Assembly (NCBI GenBank): GCA_029263945.1
Contig: JARIDM010000031.1
Coordinates: forward strand, 1 to 14,524
Origin: Sporosarcina sp.
Lineage (GTDB): Bacteria > Bacillota > Bacilli > Bacillales_A > Planococcaceae
Direction of reading: 5' to 3'
DNA length: 14,524 bases
A program made the position numbers and the translations under genes. Positions within the stretch are counted from its first letter, which is position 1; every line of letters starts with the position of its first letter. Below are positions 7,014-13,400 of this stretch, piece by piece. Below the pieces are notes generated by a model. It worked only from the letters and a program-made list of their open reading frames with translations. It had not been told where the DNA came from and did no database searches.

Positions 7014-8348
7014 TTAAAACGACCTTTTTTTTGAAGGAGACGAAACGGAACTGATGATGACCCCGATAATGAATGCAATGACTGCAGGAACGAGCCATCC
7101 AATTTTTTGTTCATAGAGTGGCAAATATTCAAGTAAGGATGTAATGGGGGCTACATCAATGTCAGCAACTGTTAGGCCATCGAAAATACTAACAAATGCT
7201 GTAGCGGCTAATGATAATATATAAACAATTGGACGTCGATTGAAAGATTTATCGATAAATGACAAGAGCATGAGCACAATTGCCAACGGGTAAATCATCA
7301 TGAGGGCGGGCAATGAAATGTTAATTAATTGTTCTAATCCGAAGTTGCCAATAAGTGCACTAAATGTAGCGAATAAGACGACATAAGCTTTGTAAGAAAG
7401 TCGTGGAAATATAGTTGAGAAGTACTGTGCACAAGCAGAAACTAAACCGATCGATGTGGATAGGCAAGCCAGGATAATCGTTATGGCTAGAATCGTGGTG
7501 CCAGCGCCGCCGTATAATACGGTAGATGCCAGTGCCAAGATTGCGCCACCATTTCCTTGTGTTCCAATGGCTTCAACGCTTGTTGCACCGATATAACTCA
7601 GTGAAAAGTAAACAAAAGTAAGGCCGAGTGCTGCGATAAATCCTGCGATAATCATCGCCCTCAGGACAGGCCCTTTTCTAGTGACCCCTTCTGCTTTTAA
7701 CGCATTAATAATAATAATGCCAAAAACGAGCGCTGCAATGACATCCATCGTTAAATAACCCTCAACTAAACTATGGAAAAAGGATTGTGATATGTATTCA
7801 TTTTTTGCTTCTTGAATGGTGCCCATTGGTGTGAAGATGCTCTTGATGATCAGTGCGCTGATTACGATGAACAAAACTGGGGTTAACCATTTTCCGATAC
7901 GGTCGACAAGTTTTGCAGGGTTCAGTGCGAGCAGAATGGTGATGCTAAAAAAGAATACCGTAAATATTGCCAATGGCCAATGAGATTCCAGCGTTGTACT
8001 TGATAGAAAAGGAACGATGCCAATTTCATAAGAAACAGTTGCGGTTCTAGGAATCCCGAAAAATGGACCGATTGCCATATAAACAACCACTGTGAAGACA
8101 ATACCAAAAATAGGATGGACGCGACTTGCAATTGTTTGTAGTCCACCTTCTCCATCTGTATTTGAGTTAGCAATGGCAAGAATAGCTAATAGGGGAAGGC
8201 CGACAGCAGTAATTAGAAACCCAATCATGGCGATTAAAAGGTTTTCGCCAGCGCCCTGGCCGAGTGCAGGTGGGAATATAATATTACCCGCACCTAAAAA
8301 TAAGGCGAATAACATCAGTCCAATTGTAAAATTCTTCCTCAAAGTCAA
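7014..8348 (-). CDS. brnQ: Branched-chain amino acid:cation symporter (BrnQ/LIVCS family)
   Basis: A roughly 444-residue inner-membrane carrier that imports leucine, isoleucine and valine with Na+ or H+. The N-terminus LFALFLGAGNIIFPPALGQ is the family hallmark, and about 12 hydrophobic helices follow, as expected for BrnQ (about 440 residues). The frame is open from GTG 8360, but that codon overlaps the ribosome site AAGGAG (8365-8360). TTG 8348 has workable spacing and gives a family-like start (MTLRKNFTIGLMLFA); I use it, with GTG 8360 as the alternative. No clear terminator follows, so some readthrough into the SCP2 gene is possible. The substrate range among branched-chain amino acids is not readable from sequence. 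Confidence 0.92.
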   Translation of the reverse strand: MTLRKNFTIGLMLFALFLGAGNIIFPPALGQGAGENLLIAMIGFLITAVGLPLLAILAIANSNTDGEGGLQTIASRVHPIFGIVFTVVVYMAIGPFFGIPRTATVSYEIGIVPFLSSTTLESHWPLAIFTVFFFSITILLALNPAKLVDRIGKWLTPVLFIVISALIIKSIFTPMGTIQEAKNEYISQSFFHSLVEGYLTMDVIAALVFGIIIINALKAEGVTRKGPVLRAMIIAGFIAALGLTFVYFSLSYIGATSVEAIGTQGNGGAILALASTVLYGGAGTTILAITIILACLSTSIGLVSACAQYFSTIFPRLSYKAYVVLFATFSALIGNFGLEQLINISLPALMMIYPLAIVLMLLSFIDKSFNRRPIVYILSLAATAFVSIFDGLTVADIDVAPITSLLEYLPLYEQKIGWLVPAVIAFIIGVIISSVSSPSKKRSF

Positions 8349-8380
8349 TCTATTTGTCACTCCTTGAAATGTCCGAAATT

Positions 8381-8411
8381 TGAATATCCTTATTCATTAT
8401 AGACATATTCA
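8381..8411 (-). promoter_or_regulatory. brnQ promoter region with inverted repeat
   Basis: TATAAT on the minus strand (8401-8396) is a perfect -10 box, but the -35 region is poor. TGAATAT (8381-8387) and ATATTCA (8405-8411) are 7-base inverted arms 17 bases apart, flanking the -10 box. Further downstream, 8367-8381 matches the CodY consensus AATTTTCWGAAAATT at 11 of 15 positions on the minus strand. CodY control of brnQ is known in Bacillus subtilis but is only a weak suggestion here. Confidence 0.4.
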
Positions 8412-8512
8412 GCGAAGAATGTAATAAAAGATTACGATTATTAAAGTTTTATTTTTTGATTAGGTCAATTTTATCATGATTTTACTGTGTGCCCACGACG
8501 CGACAGTTCATT

Positions 8513-8592
8513 TGGGAACGGTTCAACCGAGCTATATGTAGCGAGTTAAAGTGATAAAACATTTTTATAAAACGGATTGAGTGACCATTATA
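8513..8592 (+). repeat. Dispersed intergenic element, copy B
   Basis: This matches the window start: TGGGAACGGTT, AACC, CTATATGT and GCG align without gaps over 31 bases (26 identical). Shared ATAAAA, GATTGA and CCATTATA blocks follow, with a 12-base shorter interval before the last. GCTATATGTAGC (8530-8541) can form a small hairpin in this copy only. It lies in the 319-base gap between divergent brnQ and malic enzyme genes, in the same orientation relative to the downstream plus-strand gene as copy A. Confidence 0.55.
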
Positions 8593-8617
8593 GAGAATAT
8601 TTTGAAAACCTGTTTAT

Positions 8618-8645
8618 TTTACAGATTAACACTATTCAGTGTAAA
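8618..8645 (+). promoter_or_regulatory. Candidate malic enzyme promoter with spacer palindrome
   Basis: TTTACA (8618-8623), 16 bases, TGTAAA (8640-8645) is the best -35/-10 pair upstream of the gene. The spacer holds ACACT-ATTC-AGTGT (8629-8642), a 5-base-arm palindrome that could be an operator. The -10 box matches only four of six positions, so the assignment is tentative. Confidence 0.35.
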
Positions 8646-8679
8646 GTAATAAATAGATATTCATAAGGAGGTTATTCAA

Positions 8680-9993
8680 GTGGAAGTCCCTGAATTTATG
8701 CGTAATTTAATTATCGAAACCCCTTCGTCTCCAGGGAATCTTGCAAAAGTTGCAATGACAATTGGAAAGCTCGAAGGAGATATAGGTGATATTCAAACGA
8801 TTAAGATTGGTACACTCTCAACCATACGCGATGTAGCGGTACAATGTCGCAACGAAGCACATTTACTTGAGATTGTTGAAGCATTGAATGAGGTTTGCGA
8901 AGGAATCGTTGTTCATGCGGTGACAGATGATGTATTGCAAGCGCATGAAGGCGGAAAAATCGGGATGAAAAGTACGACGGAAATACGTTCGTTAGGTGAC
9001 TTACGTCGGGTTTATACACCGGGGGTCGCAAACGTTTGTGAGATTATAAAAGATGACCCTGAACAAGCCAACTACTTTACAGGCATCCCAAATACCGTTG
9101 CGATTGTGACAGATGGCACTGCGATTTTAGGTTTAGGAAATATTGGTCCTGTTGCTGGAATGCCCGTGATGGAAGGGAAAGCTGTGCTTTTCGATCAATT
9201 TGCAGGAATTAGTGGAATCCCAATCTTATTGAATACGAGTGATCCTGATGAAGTTGTGAATACGGTCAAACATATTCACAAAGGCTTTGGCGGAATCCTA
9301 CTTGAAGATATCGGGTCACCGCATTGTTTTGAAATTGAGCGTAGGTTAAAAGCTGAGTTGTCGATTCCAGTTATGCATGACGATCAACACGGAACAGCTG
9401 TAGTGACGCTTGCCTCTGTGATTTCTGCTTGTAAACAGGCTGGTGTGAAACTTGCAGACTCTACAATTGGACAAGTGGGGTTAGGGGCTGCAGGCCTTGC
9501 CATAAGCCGTATGTTACTGGCGTATGGTGTGAAAGAGGTCAAAGGGATTGACCGAGATGAAATCGCATGTCAACGCTTTGTAGAACACGGAGGAGCCCTT
9601 GCTGATTCTTTAGAAGACCTCATGGCAACGAGTGACATTGTCGTTGCGACAACGGGTGTTGCAGGTCTGATTAAACCTGAAATGGTAAGAAAAGGACAAA
9701 TTATATTAGCACTCTCGAATCCAAATGCTGAAATTAACCCTAAAGCGGCTTTGGCAGCAGGTGCGGCTTTTGCGGCTGATGGAAGACTTGTGAATAATGT
9801 GCTTGGTTTCCCAGGGATATTCCGCGGCGCATTGAATGCGTATGCAAAAGACATTACCTATCCAATGCTTATCGCAGCAGCACTAGCTATTGTTGACAGC
9901 ACGAAGCCTGGAGATCTTGTTCCTCATCCACTAGATCCAAATGTGCATGAAAACGTTGCAGCGGCCGTTGAACGCGTTGCAACTGAAGGGTAA
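8680..9993 (+). CDS. NAD-type malic enzyme with N-terminal ACT domain
   Basis: A 437-residue cytoplasmic enzyme that oxidatively decarboxylates malate to pyruvate and CO2. Residues 8-85 form an ACT regulatory domain (LIIETPSSPGNLAKVAMTIG). The malic core follows: catalytic Y112 in RRVYTPGVA, catalytic K167 in MEGKAVLF, metal ligands E209-D210 and D234-D235 (MHDDQHGTA). The dinucleotide fold has G267-x-G269-x-x-G272 and D291 at the end of the second strand. That aspartate favours NAD over NADP (inference from the Rossmann rule). Length and ACT domain match short bacterial malic enzymes, including the MleA (YqkJ) type in Bacillus. GTG 8680 has a perfect AAGGAGG at 8665-8671. It is a single-gene unit with its own terminator. 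Which small molecule the ACT domain senses is unknown. Confidence 0.94.
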   Translation: MEVPEFMRNLIIETPSSPGNLAKVAMTIGKLEGDIGDIQTIKIGTLSTIRDVAVQCRNEAHLLEIVEALNEVCEGIVVHAVTDDVLQAHEGGKIGMKSTTEIRSLGDLRRVYTPGVANVCEIIKDDPEQANYFTGIPNTVAIVTDGTAILGLGNIGPVAGMPVMEGKAVLFDQFAGISGIPILLNTSDPDEVVNTVKHIHKGFGGILLEDIGSPHCFEIERRLKAELSIPVMHDDQHGTAVVTLASVISACKQAGVKLADSTIGQVGLGAAGLAISRMLLAYGVKEVKGIDRDEIACQRFVEHGGALADSLEDLMATSDIVVATTGVAGLIKPEMVRKGQIILALSNPNAEINPKAALAAGAAFAADGRLVNNVLGFPGIFRGALNAYAKDITYPMLIAAALAIVDSTKPGDLVPHPLDPNVHENVAAAVERVATEG

Positions 9994-10001
9994 TCAATTT
10001 T

Positions 10002-10051
10002 AAAAACTGTACTGTTTATCTAGCGTGACGCTAAATAACGGTACAGTTTTT
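10002..10051 (+). terminator. Terminator of the malic enzyme gene
   Basis: A long hairpin: AAAAACTGTAC (10002-10012) pairs with GTACAGTTTTT (10041-10051). The inner stem continues with one wobble and a bulge to TAGCG-TGA-CGCTA. It begins eight bases after the stop codon and ends in a run of six Ts. Confidence 0.92.
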
Positions 10052-10380
10052 TATTTGTGGACGCAATAGTATGGTAGGATTTCCATACTTATTTTGTTGT
10101 GTATACTTTAAAAGAGGTTTGAAAAAGAAGTACGACATGTTGTACGAAGGTGCTCTGTATGCAGTATTTATTGATTAGGATTAAATAAATTGATGCTTAA
10201 AGTTAAAGCGTTCAAGGATCTTCTAGCTGCGTCAATATTATCGTTATAAGCATTCGCTAAGTAGATACGTTACTTAATGAGTTGGGGGAGTGAAAATCGT
10301 TACTATTAAATTGACTGACTTTAAGCATTCTTTATTCTTACTGAAAAGATAAGCTTCTAAACATCAACAAGAATCATTCA
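10052..10380. other. Gene-free stretch between convergent genes, with two palindromic sites
   Basis: No open reading frame here has credible length and ribosome site. Two symmetric elements stand out. AGTATGG-TAGGATTT-CCATACT (10068-10089) is a hairpin with 7-base arms and a T-rich tail, perhaps a second weak terminator. GTACGACATGTTGTAC (10130-10145) is a near-perfect 16-bp palindrome with one mismatched pair, of operator type. Tiny frames of 10-20 codons exist (for example TTG 10119, GTG near 10290) but have no proper spacing. The rest, 10146-10380, shows nothing I can name. Confidence 0.45.
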
Positions 10381-10662
10381 TTAATCAATGTTAGATTCAC
10401 TCGTTGTGACAGAAGATGCTGTTTCCTGTTTGCAAAAATGGGCTGTTTTTTCTCGGTGAATATAGTTATATTGGGGTTTTTCAGACTGACGATTTTGGTG
10501 AAGATGGTTGGAAGAATGAAAAGATTGTTCCTTTTTCGCTTTATAACGCTGATTAAGGTTGTCTTTTTCACTTGTCCACTTATGAATATCATTTTGGACG
10601 GAGCCTTTTGAATTGTGGAAAATTTTAATAATGTCTTCTGAGATTCTATTGTTGACTTGCAT
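10381..10662 (-). CDS. Small hydrophilic protein of unknown family (93 residues)
   Basis: I do not recognise this protein. The frame is open further upstream to 10761, but ATG 10662 has a perfect AAAAAGGAGG eight bases before it, which decides the start and argues that the gene is real. The N-terminal half (MQVNNRISEDIIKIFHNSKG to about residue 45) is charged and helix-like. The C-terminal half is low-complexity, rich in K, H, Q, S, N and T, and likely disordered (for example HSSNHLHQNRQSEKPQYNY). It has one cysteine, no signal peptide and no membrane helix. It lies downstream of secA2 on the same strand, but a terminator and its own promoter separate them. A DNA- or RNA-binding or regulatory role is possible but unsupported. 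Confidence 0.7.
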   Translation of the reverse strand: MQVNNRISEDIIKIFHNSKGSVQNDIHKWTSEKDNLNQRYKAKKEQSFHSSNHLHQNRQSEKPQYNYIHREKTAHFCKQETASSVTTSESNID

Positions 10663-10719
10663 GGAAATAACCTCCTTTTTGTGAGATGTGCTTATTAGGT
10701 GTTTTGTACCAGTTATTTT

Positions 10720-10747
10720 ACTATACCCAGATAAATCGCGGAGTAAA
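10720..10747 (-). promoter_or_regulatory. Promoter of the 93-residue protein gene
   Basis: On the minus strand TTTACT (10747-10742), 16 bases, TATAGT (10725-10720) is followed about 45 bases later by the AAGGAGG ribosome site. It sits just after the secA2 terminator, consistent with independent expression. Confidence 0.5.
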
Positions 10748-10773
10748 CGGAGGAAATGCATGTTTTTAAATAT

Positions 10774-10816
10774 AAAAAATAGGTGCTGGATCGTGTAATG
10801 CGATCCAGTACCTATT
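10774..10816 (-). terminator. Terminator of secA2
   Basis: On the minus strand a 16-pair stem (10816-10801 with 10793-10778, one G-T wobble) encloses a 7-base loop and ends in six Ts. It begins eight bases after the secA2 stop codon. Confidence 0.9.
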
Positions 10817-10823
10817 CGAGTTT

Positions 10824-13187
10824 TTAAAGCTGTGCTTCGCGTTGTTCTGTGACCATCTTCATAAAGCCGATTACCTCTGTGGCGATATTACGTCGCAATT
10901 TTTGATAATGGGTACCGAATAATTCAAGTCCTTCACGTTGATAAACACGCATTGGATCTTCTTGTGAATAAGAACGAAGCCCAATCCCTTCTTTTAGGCG
11001 CGTCATAATTTCAAGGTGTTTTACCCATGTCGCGTCAATATGAGAAAGCATGACCCTTGGGATAAGTTGAATGACCTGTTCATCGTCTTTGAAGTTTTCC
11101 ATATAAGCCAACAGTTCAGCTATCGGTTCTTCGAGGAACTTCATAATATCTTTTGTGTTTTCCAATGTATTTGGAATTGTGATGGGTTCAATTAAAAGCC
11201 CATTCATCGTTTGCTCGATTTGCTTGAAATCCCAATCGCTGACACTTTCGTTACTTGGGCAACTTTCATGAACGACAAAGTCAACTACTTCGTTGAGCAT
11301 TGTTTTTAATTGAATGAATAAATCTTCTCCATTAAGCACTTTTTCACGTACTGTATAAATGACATTTCGCTGATCGTTAATGACATCATCTAATTTAAGG
11401 TTATATTCCCGCATGGAATAATGTGCACCTTCAACGATACGCTGTGTTCGTTCTGTTAACTCATTTACTTCTTTATTTTGTACTTGGCCAATATCGTCGG
11501 TTTTTACTTTTGTATTAAACTTTTCTAAGTCGTCTTTAGCAAATCGTTTTAACATATCGTCTTCAAGGGAGAGGAAAAATTGACTTTCACCTGGATCGCC
11601 TTGACGACCAGATCGTCCGCGCAACTGATTGTCGATGCGTCGACTTTCATGTTTTTCAGTACCTAGTACAAAGAGTCCGCCATTTTCCGCAACCCCTTCA
11701 CCAAGTTGAATATCTGTTCCACGTCCTGCCATATTTGTTGCAACTGTAATTTGCGCATGCTGTCCTGCTTGAGAAATTAAATGAATTTCTTGTTCAACAC
11801 TTTTCGCGTTAAGTATGTTGTATGTTAAGTTTTGCTTGTCTAAGAATTTACCGACTTCTACAGATTGTAAAATCGATGTGGTCCCAACTAGAACAGGTTG
11901 TCCTTTTTTATTGCGCTTCGCAACTTCTTTTGCTACTTCAAGGTACTTTTGATCAGTCGTTTGGAAGACGCGGTCTGGAGAGTCCACGCGTGCAATAGGT
12001 TTGTTTGTTGGAATTTGGATGACATCCATTCCGTATACTTCACGAAATTCCTTCTCTTGTGTTTTGGCAGTCCCTGTCATACCAGAAAGAAGGGGATACA
12101 TACGGAAATAGTTTTGAATTGTAATTTGTGCTTGTGCTTTGTTTTCGTCCGTAATCGGGACGCCTTCCTTTGCTTCAATTGCCTGATGAAGTCCGTCAGA
12201 TAATGTGCGTCCTTCTAGGATTCTCCCTGTAAACATATCGACAAGTTCTACTTTGTCATCTTTAATAATGTAGTCGACATCAAGGTTGAAAATGACACGT
12301 GCACGTACAGCTTGGATAACGTAATGGTATAGGGTTTGGTGATCTAACTCATATAAGTTACCAATACCAAAAGCTTTCTCTACTTTTTCAATGCCTATGT
12401 CTGTTAGTGACGTTGCTTTTGTTTCATCATCAAAATCAAAATCAACATCTTTTTTGAAACGCTTTGCGAGACGTGCAGCAATCAGATGTAAATCTTCATC
12501 CGCTTCCATTTTTCCTGCAATTATTAAAGGTGTTTTGGCTTCGTCAACTAGAACACTGTCAACTTCATCGATAATTGCAAAGTGGTAAGGTCGTTGTACT
12601 TTGTCACTGATCTGCTGTGCCATATTATCGCGTAAGTAATCAAAACCAAATTCTGTTCCAACACCATAAGTTATATCGGCGTTATAGGCTTTTTGTTTTT
12701 CGTCATTCTGCATCATTGGCACGTTTAGGCCGACAGTCAGTCCAAGGAACCGATGAATTTGTCCGATTTGTTCAAAGTCTCGCTTCGCCAAGTAATCATT
12801 TACTGTGATGACATGTACGCCTTTGCCTTCAAGTGCTCTTATATAGGAAGGGAAAGCTGCAACAAGCGTTTTACCTTCGCCTGTTGGCATTTCCGCGATA
12901 TCACTTTCTGTGAGCACAATGCCGCCGATCAGTTGCGTATCGAAAGGTCTCATATTAAGCACACGTTTAGACGTTTCACGAACAACTGCGAATGCATCTG
13001 GAATGACTGAGTGAATATCTTCTCCAGATTGTAAACGCGCTTTAAGCGTCTCGGTCATGGCTTGTAATTGCTCGTCTGCCATTTCTTCGTATTTACTTTC
13101 AAGGTTATTTATTTTGGTGACGATTTTTCGGTACTTTTTTAACTGACGTTCGCTCGTTTTATTCGAACGTTTAAAAATTGATAACAT
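10824..13187 (-). CDS. secA2: Accessory Sec translocase ATPase SecA2
   Basis: A 787-residue SecA-family ATPase that drives export of selected proteins through the Sec channel. Visible motifs: Walker A PTGEGKT (101-107), DEVD helicase motif (207-210), SGMTGTA near residue 370, and TNMAGRGTDIQLG followed by QLRGRSGRQGDPG in the second helicase domain. It lacks the C-terminal linker and CxCxSG zinc motif of housekeeping SecA (about 840 residues) and ends in REAQL. Its length matches SecA2 proteins, notably the 788-residue Bacillus anthracis S-layer exporter. No prfB follows, as it does after secA in Bacillus subtilis, which also supports SecA2. The ATG has GGAG nine bases upstream. No SecY2 gene is in view, so it probably uses the main SecYEG. 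Housekeeping SecA remains a less likely alternative. Confidence 0.88.
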   Translation of the reverse strand: MLSIFKRSNKTSERQLKKYRKIVTKINNLESKYEEMADEQLQAMTETLKARLQSGEDIHSVIPDAFAVVRETSKRVLNMRPFDTQLIGGIVLTESDIAEMPTGEGKTLVAAFPSYIRALEGKGVHVITVNDYLAKRDFEQIGQIHRFLGLTVGLNVPMMQNDEKQKAYNADITYGVGTEFGFDYLRDNMAQQISDKVQRPYHFAIIDEVDSVLVDEAKTPLIIAGKMEADEDLHLIAARLAKRFKKDVDFDFDDETKATSLTDIGIEKVEKAFGIGNLYELDHQTLYHYVIQAVRARVIFNLDVDYIIKDDKVELVDMFTGRILEGRTLSDGLHQAIEAKEGVPITDENKAQAQITIQNYFRMYPLLSGMTGTAKTQEKEFREVYGMDVIQIPTNKPIARVDSPDRVFQTTDQKYLEVAKEVAKRNKKGQPVLVGTTSILQSVEVGKFLDKQNLTYNILNAKSVEQEIHLISQAGQHAQITVATNMAGRGTDIQLGEGVAENGGLFVLGTEKHESRRIDNQLRGRSGRQGDPGESQFFLSLEDDMLKRFAKDDLEKFNTKVKTDDIGQVQNKEVNELTERTQRIVEGAHYSMREYNLKLDDVINDQRNVIYTVREKVLNGEDLFIQLKTMLNEVVDFVVHESCPSNESVSDWDFKQIEQTMNGLLIEPITIPNTLENTKDIMKFLEEPIAELLAYMENFKDDEQVIQLIPRVMLSHIDATWVKHLEIMTRLKEGIGLRSYSQEDPMRVYQREGLELFGTHYQKLRRNIATEVIGFMKMVTEQREAQL

Positions 13188-13230
13188 AAATGAACGCTCC
13201 TTTTTCAGTCCATATAAAGGACTCCATTCT

Positions 13231-13239
13231 ATTTTATCA
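13231..13239 (-). promoter_or_regulatory. secA2: Extended -10 promoter of secA2
   Basis: TGATAAAAT on the minus strand (13239-13231) is an extended -10 box without a good -35 box. The leader of about 40 bases contains AGTCC (13223-13219) and GGACT (13211-13207), a 5-pair hairpin directly before the ribosome site that could affect translation. Confidence 0.4.
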
Positions 13240-13252
13240 AAAAGATAGCAGA

Positions 13253-13302
13253 ATAACTACTATCAGGTAAAAATTCCCTCATATATTGCTGAAAGTAGTT
13301 AT
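13253..13302. repeat. Large inverted repeat between secA2 and tagO
   Basis: ATAACTACTATCAG (13253-13266) and CTGAAAGTAGTTAT (13289-13302) are 14-base arms with one mismatch, separated by 22 bases. The repeat abuts the secA2 -10 box where its -35 box should be, and lies about 50 bases upstream of the tagO -10 box. No T-run follows on either strand, so it is not a terminator. A shared operator for the divergent pair is plausible. Confidence 0.5.
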
Positions 13303-13348
13303 GCTTGAAAATACTAAAATTCTGAAAGGTGCTTTCTTAGTGTGTACG

Positions 13349-13357
13349 TGGTATAAT
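13349..13357 (+). promoter_or_regulatory. tagO: Extended -10 promoter of tagO
   Basis: TGGTATAAT is a perfect extended -10 box 43 bases before the start codon, identical to the box at 1391-1399. No -35 box is convincing. Confidence 0.6.
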
Positions 13358-13400
13358 ATTTTTGGTTTAGTAATTTATTATTTTTGTAGGGAGGCAGGAC

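Noticed and set aside
8530..8541. GCTATATGTAGC as a hairpin diagnostic of a riboswitch
   Set aside because: The stem is only four pairs and the other copy of the element does not keep it by compensatory changes.
10119..10350. Short frames of 16-21 codons in the gap after the malic enzyme gene
   Set aside because: Their start codons sit directly on, or one base after, the purine-rich sites, and the peptides show no recognisable character.
10663..10761. N-terminal extension of the 93-residue protein (start at 10761)
   Set aside because: The extension runs through the promoter at 10720-10747, while ATG 10662 has a perfect ribosome site at ideal spacing.
10824..13187. Housekeeping secA
   Set aside because: The protein lacks the C-terminal zinc motif and linker, is about 50 residues shorter, and is not followed by prfB. 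SecA2 fits better, though a genome-wide check would be decisive.
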